DNA of 64,000 nucleotides, from contig NC_068557.1 in assembly GCF_022201045.2 (NCBI RefSeq), forward strand, positions 12,832,501 to 12,896,500. Direction: 5' to 3'. Of the stretch, positions 24,764 through 34,905 are shown in pieces (the first letter of the stretch is position 1; each line of letters opens with the position of its first letter). Below the pieces are notes generated by a model. The model searched no databases. It was not told the origin of the DNA and saw nothing but the letters and a program-made list of their open reading frames with translations. The position numbers and the translations under genes are program-made. Source of the DNA: Citrus sinensis. Its lineage: Eukaryota; Streptophyta; Magnoliopsida; Sapindales; Rutaceae.

Positions 24764-25135
24764 GGAGTACCTCAGCTGCCACGTGGCGTATCTTTTTTTG
24801 CTAACGTCTTTTTACCTTTTGTGATTTTGGGGCTGTTATGCGCATGCTCACGGCGTATCTCATCCCTTGGAAACGTGGCGCGCGCTAGAAAGTGGTCCAG
24901 GGTACCTTTACAGTAACTGTCGGGTAAGCGGCTAAGGACCACAGTCCTTGGGACAATGTCCTTCACTTTTGGCAAAGGTAGCAGGCGGTTGTCCCCTCCT
25001 TTTGGTACAACGTTTTCGATTCCTAATTCTGACAAAATCAAATATTATCCTTCAAGATATGGAGATATTTCCTATAGCGGACTTTTTAAGAGGATTTTCC
25101 TGAGTATGACATGTCGGATACCTCAAGTTATATAG

Positions 25136-25564
25136 GGTACCCCGATCCATGTGGGTACCTCGAGTTACTCTGGAGTTAAGTAGGGTGCCTCTGATCACGC
25201 GGGGTACCTCTAATCATGCCGGGTATCTCTAATTACGCCGGGTACCTCGAGTTATATGGGGTACTCCAATTAATGCGGGGTACCTCAAGTTATACGAGAG
25301 TCATGCGGGGTACCTCTGATCGTATTGGGTACCTCGAATCATGCCGAGTACCTCTAGTTATTCCGGGTACCTTGAATTATAAGGGGTACCTCAATCTATG
25401 CAGGGTATCTCTAGTTATTCTGGAGTTATGCGGGGTACCTCGAGTTATTCTGGAGTTATGCGAGGTATCTCTGATTATGTCGGGTATTTCTAATCATGCC
25501 GGATACCTCTAATCATGTCAGGTACCTCTAATTGTGCGAGGTACCTCGAATCACGCCGGGTACC
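25136..25564. repeat. GGTACC-centred tandem array in right LTR
   Basis: Counterpart of the array in the left LTR, with 15 GTAC cores by eye. Several units present in one LTR are mutated in the other (for example GGGTGCC here against GGGTACC there), so the two arrays have drifted since insertion. Confidence 0.9.
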
Positions 25565-25642
25565 GCAGATTACATTGAAGTTATTCCATTCGTCGACACG
25601 TGGCGTTCTGCTATCTTTCCTATTTTTCCCCCAAACAAGTAC

Positions 25643-26606
25643 CTTCATGTTGATGGATATGGTATGAATTGTTTTACCAAATTTCAAGCAAAAACAAATA
25701 GAAACGCACAAACACAAACACAAACACAATCGGGACTAGAGTTATGGGTGATTATCTCAGGTGTACAAGTGAAACGGTGGTGGCTGTCGATAGTGGCAGT
25801 GGGGTGGTTGGGTATATGTGATGGCTAGATTTCAAGGCAATAATGGCTAGAGTTTACCTCAATCAACGAAGGAAAGAGAAAACAATTTTGGCACCAAACG
25901 GTACGTTTTTTGACTTAGTAAAACGGAGCCATTTTAAATTCAAGATTTGACTCGGTGCAAGTATCATTTTTCATTAATTAATCATCAAGTAACATCTAAA
26001 ATTAGACATCGCCGATAACTTTTAAATTGGGTTAATGGATACCTTTTTCTTTAATTTTAAAGTGAGCATTCGAGTCTCTCAATATTTTTTTTTAATTCCA
26101 CATCTTGGGATTTAGTGGACTTCAATTATTTGATGGACTTTGATTGAACGTATTGTATATAATATTCCAAAAAAAATTTATATAATATTCCAAAAAAAAA
26201 TTAATCGAAGATTTTAATAAAGGAGCATGAATTTATTTGAAAATTATGAATATAATTATATAATTTTGATTTCTATCTTTTATGGTGGTCTATATCAAAT
26301 AATTTACCAAAATTACCGACAAAAATCATAAAACCCGCCAAACCCAACTGCCATAAATCCGCATCCCAATAAACCTCTTAACATAAACACCTTACTCTCT
26401 TCAATCTCTTTAAAACCCATTTGCATTTGCAGATCAGATTCATCTTCTATTCCTCCCGACCCCACATTGAAACTCTCAATGACATCTTCAATAATGCAGA
26501 TTATTACTTGGGAGGTTCATCTTTTATGAATTGTCACACGGTAAAGTTTTGATCTTATAACAAATGAAATAGGGTGGTTTCTTAATTTTTCTTTGCATTT
26601 GGTTTG
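25643..26606. other. Upstream region of the four-helix membrane protein gene
   Basis: Starts with the flank of the Tat-like insertion and a short ACAAAC repeat near 25708-25730. AAAACGG-type motifs follow at about 25920. From 26380 the CT-rich sequence looks like a 5' UTR. A 16-codon upstream open frame (26479-26529) precedes the gene's ATG. Confidence 0.5.
26479..26529 (+). other. Possible upstream open reading frame
   Basis: ATG at 26479 to TGA at 26527-26529, 16 codons, about 80 bases before the main start and ended before it. Whether it lies in the transcript depends on the unknown start site. If transcribed it could lower translation of the downstream protein. Confidence 0.3.
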
Positions 26607-27041
26607 ATGGGTTCATATATTTTCTGTGTGATCTGCATTCTCTATTCATTGATTTCTATCACATGTGGATCTTCGATTATGTTTTATCTTAAAGAAATGT
26701 ATGTGATTGGTCATGGTGTTGAGACTGCGCAAAAGCTTACAGGATCAACCCCACATGATCAGTTATTGATTCAGATTTCAAATTCTTTTGCGGGTTTGCT
26801 TCTGTTTGTAGTAGGGTTTCTGCTGTTCATGGTGGCATTTGTGAAGGATGCTGAGTTTCAGAGCTTTTTTGCTAAAGGGTGTATGCTTGTACATGTATCG
26901 ATGGCTTTGTGGAGGGTCGTTTTTGAGAGAAGGCTTGCAGATTTGGCTTGGGATTGGCCTAGACAGGTGGTTGGTGATTTGGCTCTGGCGCTTTCTTGGG
27001 TATTCTTTTTGGTTTACTCTTGGAGGGAGAAGTATGATTGA
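26607..27041 (+). CDS. Small plant membrane protein with four predicted helices (possibly DUF7865-like)
   Basis: An intronless frame of 144 residues from the ATG at 26607. Hydrophobic segments lie at about 3-28 (including CVICILYSLISITCG), 53-78 (GLLLFVVGFLLFMVAF), 84-104 and 120-139 (LALALSWVFFLVYSW), with short polar links (ERRLADLAWDWPRQ before the last helix). There is no cleavable signal, so a four-pass membrane protein is expected. I believe it is a conserved plant family annotated only as unknown function, but the family name is from memory and unchecked. A 71-bp duplication lies in its likely 3' UTR. Confidence 0.8.
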   Translation: MGSYIFCVICILYSLISITCGSSIMFYLKEMYVIGHGVETAQKLTGSTPHDQLLIQISNSFAGLLLFVVGFLLFMVAFVKDAEFQSFFAKGCMLVHVSMALWRVVFERRLADLAWDWPRQVVGDLALALSWVFFLVYSWREKYD

Positions 27042-27136
27042 GCCATTGAAGTTTTAGAATTTGTGCTGATGGCTCTGCTCAATCTCAAAGCAGTTTCTGG
27101 TCTCAATCTTATGTCTGATTTGAAGCTTTAGAAAAT

Positions 27137-27278
27137 GATTTGGATTTAAGCATTTCTTTTAAAATGTATTGTTACATGCAATAGAAGAGATTGATGTTAA
27201 AAGGAACGATTTGGATTTAAGCATATCTTCTAAAATGTGTTGTTACATGCAATAGAAGAGATTGATGTTCAAAGGAAA
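27137..27278 (+). repeat. 71-bp tandem duplication in the 3' UTR
   Basis: Two adjacent copies start GATTTGGATTTAAGCAT (27137 and 27208) and share TTGTTACATGCAATAGAAGAG. A few substitutions separate them. They lie 95 bases after the stop codon of the membrane protein gene. Confidence 0.92.
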
Positions 27279-28799
27279 TTGGATGCTGAGCTTGCTTCTC
27301 AAGTGTACATTATCACTCTACAATGTAATTGTTCTGAGCCTTTTTTCAATCTATCTGTAATGTAATTTCCAATCTTGTATTAATGAACTACTGTCAGGTA
27401 ACTAAAATCGTATCTTCGATGAGTTTTTGAAGCTACAAGTGAAGAGTCATTGAAGAATTTGTTGCTTGACACACGCATTTACAATAATGAGAGAAGTTTT
27501 CTTACGATTCAATTTAAATATATAGATTAAAAAGCCATTTTAAAGAATTTTAAGCCACAGCTTGTTGCTTCTGCTTAAAGTTTAAGCATACCTTTTTGTA
27601 GCTTTATCAAACCGTATTTGCACTGTCAACAGTATTATCTACTGCTAATGCAGCATTTCTCGGTGTCACTTCCCCCCATCGAGCTGTTTTTTCCACACAA
27701 TTATGTACTTGCTCTGAGAATCCATTTAGCACTGGGAGGGTGTACATTTTACAACATGTAAGCACAAGCGATATACATGGCAACGGCCTAGAATTGAGTT
27801 GTCTTTAATTAAGTTTCACACATGCAGTTTTACAAAGTATTCTCTAATGTGATCTCCATCTGTTTTAAGTATAATATGTTTTTGCTGATGCCTGTTGTTG
27901 GCTTTTACCGACATTCTAAAGTTTGAGTTTGAGATTTGCCTCAAGTGGTCAATTATACTGGAAGCCTATTACTTTCCTGAAGTTGAAGCAATGTTATTTT
28001 CTTCTTCTTTTAAATTACAGTGCCTCATATGAGATCGATTCTAATAAACTAGAACACCATAACTTCAGTACTATTAGAAATAGATTAGTGCTTGCAATTT
28101 GATTAGCGATCTTGAAGATATTGTTTACCACTATGCTTGTCCTTTGACTTCCCATGATCTTTGCTAATGATTATAGTAATCAATTCTGACATGGAGTTTA
28201 TGAACATTCACTTTGCATGTTATTCAACAAGAATGTCAGCTAAAATCAGAATATCTAGATAAAGATATGACAACATAAATTATCAAACTAAGAGATATTT
28301 AAAATAATTTACGTCATATGTGAACCGACAATAAAAAGTAAGCAATGCATGCTGTTATCTTGATTTTGACATGGGTTAAAATATATTAATATAAAGTCAA
28401 TCCCTATCTTACATGCACGTAAGATAGAGGGATCCTAATATAAATAGATATGTATGCATGTTGCTTTCTTGATTTTCGCATGGGTTAAAATATATTAATA
28501 TAAATAGATATGTAAGTGAACGCAGTGTAGAAGTGATGTCATTCTAACGTATGTTTCAAATACCTAAGAAAGGATACTTGTCGAAGAAAGAAAAACTTGT
28601 ATTCACAATAAAGATAAACCTAAAATAGAAATATTATCAATGAAAGGTATGATAATAAATAAAAATAACAAGACTACTAATAATAGCTGTTATCAATTCT
28701 AGCCTTTTCTAATAAAAGAATAATCTAAAATCCGTAAACTAAAATTACAAATATAACTCAAAAAAGCTTACTAAAATAAAATAGATTCTAATAAAATAC
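27279..28799. other. Intergenic DNA with a small palindrome and a copia-like LTR remnant
   Basis: No gene is visible. A 34-base inverted repeat (28400-28433, centred on CTATCTTACATGCACGTAAG) lies between two copies of a duplicated segment (TTGATTTT..CATGGGTTAAAATATATTAATATAAA). From about 28600 to 28795 the sequence resembles the LTR remnant at 45.8-46.1 kb (CAATAAAGATAAA, TCTAATAAAAGAA, CTTACTAAAATAAAAT), so it is probably a related LTR fragment. Confidence 0.5.
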
Positions 28800-29109
28800 T
28801 AAGGTCCTGTTTGAGATTGAGGTGTGATATGTGCTCATGTGCATGGGGAATGCATGCATGACTTCAGACCATGTATGGAAATGCATGGGACGTGTGAAAA
28901 TGCTTGGGATTGCATGCACTTCTTCAACTTTAAAGCGGGAGAGGGTGAGTGGAAGATTTGGTCATCATCAAGACTTGGTCAAGTTTGTTAGACCTTAGTG
29001 GTTTCTGTTGAATAATCTTGAGTGCTGATTTTTCAGCACCAGTTTGTTATTTTCTAGATTATCTGCTACTGTTATTCTGTCTTCTAGCTTAGGTGTTTAG
29101 TTCAGAGAC

Positions 29110-29118
29110 TATATATGT
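29110..29118 (+). promoter_or_regulatory. LTR TATA box facing the Pack-MULE
   Basis: CTATATATGTAA occurs at the same place in both LTRs. Transcription would be expected to start about 30 bases downstream, which is the Pack-MULE insertion point at 29145, in the sense direction of the SKP1-like fragment. Confidence 0.5.
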
Positions 29119-29144
29119 AATGTGCAGCTAATGGAATAAATATA

Positions 29145-30427
29145 GGGAAAATATCTACCGACCATTTATTTTTTCGAGCTTTTTCAAAAATACACATGTC
29201 TTTTTTTTTTTAGCTGAACTCCACCTAAAAATGCATTTTCTTACATTTATCCAGTGCCGTCTTAACTCTGTTAAAACTTTGCTGATGCCATAGGGATAAA
29301 ATTGTTATTTCACCCAATACAAGAAATAAACGACATCGTTTAACGGTTGAAATTAAAAAAAAAAAGTCAAAAGGACATCTTTTTCCAGTTTTCATCAAAC
29401 TTCATGTTTGTAAAGTGCTTGAGGACCATTAAAATCCAGCCATTTTTTTCTCCAAAAGCACGTCATTTTTTGTCCAATTTATTTGCTATCAAGCTTCTAC
29501 GTTTCGATTTGTATGGTAACCCTGGAATATAGGTTAAGTTGATTTGTAATAATTTTGGGAAACATCCTCCTCTTGCTCTGCTCAGGCAACGAAGAAAATA
29601 TATTTGAAGACGGCGAACAGTAACTATTCAAAGTGGAAGAGCAAGGGTGTTCGAGATTGTGAAGTCATTCTTCGACGAGTGACGACACATCAGAGGACAT
29701 GGTGGTGCCGCAGCTGCCGTACATAATCAAATTTCGTAAGGCCCATGGAGTTTCGAAAGAAAATGTCACCGAAACAGGGGGTGAAGACGTTCAACCAGGA
29801 GTTTGGGAAGGGCAAGAGTAATGATGAGTTGAAAGAGATGTTATTGGTGGCGGATTATTTGAATATCAAAGACATGTTGGATTATTTGACAGAGACTTTG
29901 ACCAACAGAATCAAGAACAAGAGTGTCGAGTATATCATGAAGTTTTTTGGGATTGAAAATAATTTCATGCCCGAGGAGGAAGCAGCCAGGAAGGAGTATG
30001 AGCTTTTAAGGGTGTTGATCTAGATGATGATGATTAAGCTTAAGCTTTTTAACTTTTAATCCCTATCATTATTTAATTGAAGTAGTTTTATGTTTTATGT
30101 TTTACAATAATTAACGGCTGGATATTGATTAATGTTTAATTTAATCATATCTAATCACACTTCAGCTCTTTCAATTTATTAGTACTTTTTTTATTTTTTT
30201 TTCTTTTTCATTTATTTTTTGGCATTTATTTAGGGTTAAATAATAATTTTATATTCGTGGGTAAAAAGGTCATTTGACCGATATTCTATTAATTCTAGTA
30301 ACATAGTTAAGACGACAGTGGATAAATGCAAAAAAATGCATCTTTAGGTGGAGTTCAGCTAAAAAAATATATATATGTGTATTTTTGAAAAAGCTCGAAA
30401 AAATAGGTGGTTGGTGGATATTTTCCC
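29145..30427 (+). mobile_element. Pack-MULE (Mutator-like) carrying a SKP1-like gene fragment
   Basis: The terminal inverted repeats are about 128 bp each (29145-29272 and 30300-30427), starting GGGAAAATATC and ending GATATTTTCCC, with matching internal blocks (TTTTTTCGAGCTTTTTCAAA, TTAGCTGAACTCCACCTAAA) in inverse order. A perfect 9-bp TSD, ATAAATATA, flanks it (29136-29144; 30428-30436), the size typical of Mutator-like elements. The uninterrupted 3' LTR shows the empty site. There is no transposase inside; instead there is a host-like SKP1 segment with no introns. This fits the definition of a Pack-MULE. Confidence 0.93.
29592..30023 (+). pseudogene. SKP1-like (SCF ubiquitin ligase adaptor) fragment
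   Basis: SKP1 proteins link cullin-1 to F-box proteins. The start KKIYLKT matches the first SKP1 strand. A middle stretch with LFKVEE, SEDMVVPQLP and CKAH-like IIKFRKAHGV reads in another frame and contains a TGA. The last 78 residues return to the first frame: KTFNQEFGKGKSNDELKEM, LLVADYLNIKDMLDYLTETL, then MKFFGIENNFMPEEEAARKE, the F-box-binding C-terminal fold. At least two frameshifts and a stop break the N-terminal half. From the ATG at 29745 an intact 92-codon frame keeps the C-terminal part. It lacks the conserved WAFE-type tail. Most likely a captured, decayed copy; a short expressed protein is possible. Confidence 0.82.
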
Positions 30428-30523
30428 ATAAATATATAATAAGTTTAAGCCTTTGGCAACACTTCCTCTCGTCTTTCTTTTTCAACTCTAGCTCATTTCC
30501 TAACTACAAGTTAAACATATAGG

Positions 30524-30535
30524 TGGTATTAGAGC
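30524..30535 (+). other. Primer-binding site, tRNA-Met type
   Basis: TGGTATTAGAGC, two bases after the 5' LTR. It differs by one base from the usual TGGTATCAGAGC that pairs with initiator tRNA-Met. Confidence 0.8.
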
Positions 30536-30545
30536 GGATTTGATC

Positions 30546-33500
30546 ATGGATACTCGTGGCAAAACTAATGTTGAATTCCACAACGAAGTTAGTGAAATTC
30601 TAGCCCGCCATGAGTCAAGCTTTGATCAAGTAAATGCCACCTTGCAAACGGTCTTGACAGAGCTTCAAGCCCTTCGAATATTACGCAGCTCAAACACTGT
30701 CAATACTGAAACCAATCCCTTTGCCCCTACAGAATCCTCACACAACTGAAACCAACCAAGCCCTTCTCTCCATGGTCCAACTACTGAAAAACCCCATCAC
30801 CATATAAAATTGTCGTTTCCAAAGTTTAACGGTGAAGACCCAAGTGGTTAGATCTACAGAGCAGAACAATACTTTGACTTCAAAGATATTACCCCTGATC
30901 AACAAGTTCAACTAGCCTCTTTCCATTAAGAGGGAATTGCCTTACAATGGCAAAGATGGTTGATGAAGTTTCGTGGACCTTTAAGTTGGGAGGAGTTCAC
31001 CAAGGCAGTCCTGCTCCGTTTCGGCCCGACCGACTACGAGGACCCGTCTGAAGCTTTGTCTCACCTTAAACAAACTACAACAGTAGTAGCCTACCAAGAA
31101 GCCTTCGAAAAGCTCTCCCATCAGATTGATGGCTTACCTCAACATTTTCTTGTTGGTTGTTTTGTTGCAGGACTCCGAGATGACATTCGCTTAGACGTTA
31201 AGATCAAACAACCTCGAATCTTGGCAGACGCCATAAGAGTGGCTCGGTGCGTCGAAGAACGGAACTTACTGCAAAGAAAGGCTCGCATGTCCTATCCTTT
31301 CCAAACATCCTCAGTGATACCTAGGACGATGCCAAATACAACAGCTAGCGTGCTAAGACCTCCACTTGTCCAAAAAATAAACCAGAATTCTAGTAATACA
31401 CCAATCATCTTATCACCGCAGATTATTACATCCTACCAGTTGCAGCATGTCAATTGGTGTTGGGCGTTCAATGGCTTGAAACTCTTGGGCCTATCGAGAC
31501 ATACTACAAGAAATTGATAATGACCTTCAGAAAGGGAGAATGCATCCATACCTTCCGAGGAATTGAACAAGCAGGCATAGAGGCTCTCACTGGTAAACAC
31601 TTTCTCAACTTACAGGGCACTGGTTTTTTCTTTCAAATTATTCCTGCTAACAATAATAAAGATTTGAATGAATATTCACCTAACCTCATATGCCTCCTAA
31701 ACGAATTTCGTCATGTATTTCAACTGCCTTGTGGCTTACCACCAAAATGGACACATGATCATCAAATTCCCTTGGAGCCAACTACAAAACCAGTGAGTGT
31801 AAGGCCATACCGATATCCCTACTACCAAAAAAATGAAATTGAAAAAATAGTTAAAGAGCTCCTACAAGCAGGATTTATTCGACCTAGCATCAGTCCTTTT
31901 TCATCTCTAGTTTTACTAGTTAAGAAGGCGGATGGGTCTTGGCGATTTTGTGTGGATTACATAGCACTTAACACTATCACAGTCAAAGATAAATATCCAA
32001 TCCCAATCATAGATGAACTCTTGGATGAACTCCACGGCGCCAAATTCTTCTCCGAGTTAGACTTACGAGCAGGTTACCACCAAATCCGTGTAAAAGGGGA
32101 AGATGTTCCAAAGACAGCCTTTCTTACACACGAGGGATATTACGAGTTTCTTGTTATGCCATTCGGACTCACCAACACTCCTGCAATCTTTCAAAGTCTC
32201 ATAAATAATCTTTCTCGTCCATATCTTCGGAGGTTCATACTTTTTTTTTACGACATATTGGTGTATTTTAGAACTTAGGAAGATCACATCTCGCATCTTC
32301 GTCAAGTTTTAGAAATTTTATCAACTAACAGCTTGTTTGCCAAAGAGTCAAAGTGTCAATTTAGAGTTTTATAGGTTGAGTATTTGGGTCATATCATCTC
32401 TGAAAAGGGTGTGGCTATTGATCCTGCTAAAATACAAACAGTCATTTATTGGCCTACACCAACGACAACGAAGGGGTTCCATGGATTTCTTAGTTTGGCT
32501 GGATATTATAGGAAGTTTAATCGCAATTTTAGGTGTATAGCAGCTCCTTTGACCAGGCTCTTAACTAAAGATGGCTTCCATTGGAATAAGGATGCAATAG
32601 TGGCTTTTAATCAATTAAAAACAGCATTGACTTCTCCACATGTTTTGCGCCTACCGAATTTTTCCCAACGCTTTGTGATCGAGTATGATGCAAGTGGGAT
32701 CAAAACTGGAGCCATCCTCTCTCAACAAAACAGACCAATAGCTTATTTTAGTGAGGCCTTAAAAGGTTCTACTTTGATATTGTCCACATATGAGAAAGAA
32801 ATGCTTGTTATCATTAAATCAATCTGAAAATGGCAATCGTATTTACTCAGGAAACCATTTACAATTCAAACTGACCAAAAAAGTCTCAAATATCTGTTGG
32901 AACAGCAGATCACAACACCAGTACAAACTCGATGGCTGCCTAAGATCCTCGGGTATGATTATGAAATTGAATATAAAAAGGGCCTAAGAATCAAGGTACA
33001 GATTCATTATCTCGAATGGTGGGGTTTTTAGTAATTTCGTTACCTCATGCAAATTGGTGGCCAGTTCTTCAACAGGAGGTACAGTAGGACACATTTTATA
33101 AAGACCTATCTCGGAGGAGCTTGTCTCAGTCTAACCAGCTACTACAGAGAGATGGAGTTTGGTTCAAACGTGATAGAGTCTACTTGAGTTCCACTTCATC
33201 ACTAATTCCTAAGATAATCTCTGACTGTCATGCATCCCCTATAGATGGGCATTTTGGTTACCATAAAACTCTTGCCCGCATCAAAAGTAGTTTTTTATGG
33301 CCCAACATGAGGCGGACGGTCAAAGAATTCTTGCAACATTACGACATCTGCTAGCGATATAAAGTAGACAATATGAGACCCGCCGGACTATTACAGCCGC
33401 TACCCATTCTAAAACAAATGTAGATTGACATTTTAATGGATTTCATAGAAGGGTTACCATCTTCTAATGGGTATACCATCATCATGGTGGTCGTGGATCG

Positions 33501-34502
33501 ATTAACGAAGTATGCCCACTTTGTGCCCTTAAAGCACCATTTTACTGCTGTAATTGTAGCCAAGGCATTTGACAGCCATATGGTTCACCTACACGGTATT
33601 ACCACTTCAATTGTTAGTGATCGAGATAAGGTATTTATCAGTTCGTTTTGGCATACTCTGTTTCAACTGCAAGGGACTAAGTTATGCATGAGTTCTAATT
33701 ATCACCCACAATCTGACGGCCAAACCGAGGTGGTCAATCGCACCTTGGAATAGTATCTATGTTGTTTTGCAGGCGATCAGTCGCGCAATGGCTAAAATGG
33801 ATTCCCTGGGCTGAGTTTAGCTATAATATAGCCACTCATTCTTCTACTAAACTATCTCCCTTTGAAGTTGTCTATGGCATTCCGCCCCCGAGCTTATTAG
33901 CATATGTACTGGATACTTCACGGGTCCAAGCAGTGGATGAATACTTGCGAGACAGGGATTCTATTTTGCATGAGTTACGGTAGAATCTTTTTCGGGCTCG
34001 GGACCATATGAAATCTCAAGCGGACTAGAATCGACGAGAAGTGAATTTCCAAGTGGGGGATTATGTCTATTTAAAGTTTCGGTCATATCGACAGACATCA
34101 GTGGCCTTTCGTGGCTCCATGAAGCTTGCTGCACGTTATTTTGGTCCGTATCAAATCATTGAAAAGGTGGGCTCAGTTGCTTATAAGTTAGCTCTTCCGC
34201 TTGGTTCTCAAATCTATAATGTTTTTCATGTTAGTTTACTGCATCAGCATTTGGGATCAGTACCACTTGCTTCTCCGCGACTTCCTCTAATGTCAGAAAC
34301 TTCAACATTTCTTCCACAGCCTGAGGCTATCTTAGATCGGCGTGTGATACGTAAAGGTAATTTTCGTCTAAAACCTTATATATTGGTTAAATGGGCTGGT
34401 GCGCCAGTGGAGGATGCCACTTGGGAAACTAAGCGGCATTTTGCCAAGACATACCCTGATTTCATCCTTAAGGACAAGGATATTGTGAGTGGGGGGGAAT
34501 GA
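30546..34502 (+). pseudogene. Ty3/gypsy gag-pol polyprotein, broken
   Basis: Gag starts at the ATG at 30546 and stops at 30747; further gag (FRGPLSWEEFTKAVLLRFGP) is in a shifted frame. The gag end jumps straight into the last strand of protease (YYILPVAACQLVLGVQWLE), so the zinc knuckle and the protease active site are deleted. Reverse transcriptase runs from about 31760 to 32270. Its active site reads FFYD instead of FFDD. RNase H (DASGIKTGAIL, TYEKEM, TDQKSLKYLLEQ) follows. Integrase keeps the D-D-E regions (MDFIEGLP, VSDRDKVF, HPQSDGQTEVVNRTLE) with several stops. The tail has a chromodomain-like ILVKWAGAPVEDATWE. The final TGA uses the first three bases of the 3' LTR. Confidence 0.92.
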
Positions 34503-34905
34503 TATGTGCTCGTGTGCATGGGGATTGCATGCATGCCTTCAGACCACGTATGGAAATGCATGGGACGTGTGAAAATGCATGGGATTGCATGCACGTCTTC
34601 AACTTTAAAGCGGGAGAGGGTGAGTGGAAGATTTGGTCATCATCAAGACTTGGTCAAGTTTGTTAGACCTTAGTGGTTTCCATTGAATAATCTTGAGTGC
34701 TGATTTTTCGGCACCAGTTTGTTATTTTCCAGATTATATGCCACTGTTATTCTGTCTTCTAGCTTAGGTGTTTAGTTTAGAGGCTATATATGTAATGTGT
34801 AGCTAATGGAACAAATATATAATAAGTTTAAGCTTTTGGCAACACTTCCTCTCGTCTTTCTTCTTCAACTCTAGCTCACTTCCTAACTACAAATTAAACA
34901 TATCA
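34500..34905 (+). repeat. 3' LTR of the Ty3/gypsy element
   Basis: Uninterrupted 406-bp copy that shows the pre-insertion state of the Pack-MULE site. It begins TGATATGTGC and ends AACATATCA. It carries GCATGCAT (RY-type) motifs near its start and the same TATATATG box as the 5' copy. Confidence 0.95.

Larger units (their letters stand above)
18461..25637 (-). mobile_element. Tat-like Ty3/gypsy LTR element, gag only, non-autonomous
   Basis: Two LTRs (18461-19717 and 24341-25637) share long near-identical stretches. In the element's own sense (minus strand) the LTR starts TGTTTGGGGG and ends GTCGAAAACA, with TG/CA ends. Flanking pentamers are ATTAC (18456-18460) and AGTAC (25638-25642), a TSD with one change. 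A primer-binding site of the Tat type (TGGCGCCGTCTGTGGGGA) sits directly inside the right LTR, and a purine-rich tract (AAAAGAAACTAAGGGGA) directly inside the left LTR. That fixes orientation. Inside are a gag-like frame, a 93-bp tandem repeat block and no reverse transcriptase, RNase H or integrase I can find. A 1357-bp solo LTR of another family interrupts gag. The copy depends on a full-length relative for mobility. Confidence 0.9.
24341..25637 (-). repeat. 5' LTR of the Tat-like element (right copy)
   Basis: 1297 bases. In element sense the GTAC array (25136-25564) comes first, then a TATA-like box, then the R-U5 part ending GTCGAAAACA against the primer-binding site. The array therefore lies in U3, where promoter enhancers sit. 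An 89-codon open frame on - (24772-25041) lies upstream of the TATA box and is not open in the left LTR over its full length, so it is not called as a gene. Confidence 0.9.
28825..30521 (+). repeat. 5' LTR of the Ty3/gypsy element, split by a Pack-MULE
   Basis: Matches the 3' LTR on both sides of the 1283-bp insert. U3 is rich in GCATGCAT-type RY motifs. A TATATATG box lies at 29110-29118, about 30 bases before the inserted element. One base is missing near the 3' edge relative to the other LTR. Confidence 0.92.
28825..34905 (+). mobile_element. Ty3/gypsy chromovirus-type retrotransposon, defective
   Basis: LTRs begin TGATAT and end ATATCA (5' copy worn to ATATA), and the element is bounded by the perfect TSD AGGTG (28820-28824; 34906-34910). 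The LTR is 405-406 bp without the insert. A primer-binding site (TGGTATTAGAGC) follows the 5' LTR, and a purine tract (GAGTGGGGGGGAA) precedes the 3' LTR. The order is gag, reverse transcriptase, RNase H, integrase and a C-terminal chromodomain-like segment, which places it among chromoviruses. About 20 differences between the LTRs by eye (near 95% identity) indicate an old insertion. The coding region has stops, a deletion over zinc knuckle and protease, and a lost catalytic Asp, so it cannot move by itself. Confidence 0.93.

Noticed and set aside
24772..25041. 89-codon open frame on - inside the right LTR of the Tat-like element, with a shorter partner in the left LTR (18892-19104)
   Set aside because: It lies upstream of the LTR TATA box, the N-terminal part is not open in the other LTR, and the product matches nothing known; a chance frame in a duplicated LTR explains it.
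25216..25512. 98-codon open frame on + with repeated GVP/RGTS-like units
   Set aside because: It is the GGTACC tandem array read through; the peptide repeat follows from the DNA repeat.
29347..29532. 61-codon open frame inside the Pack-MULE before the SKP1 fragment
   Set aside because: Lys/Phe-rich by composition; no family resemblance.
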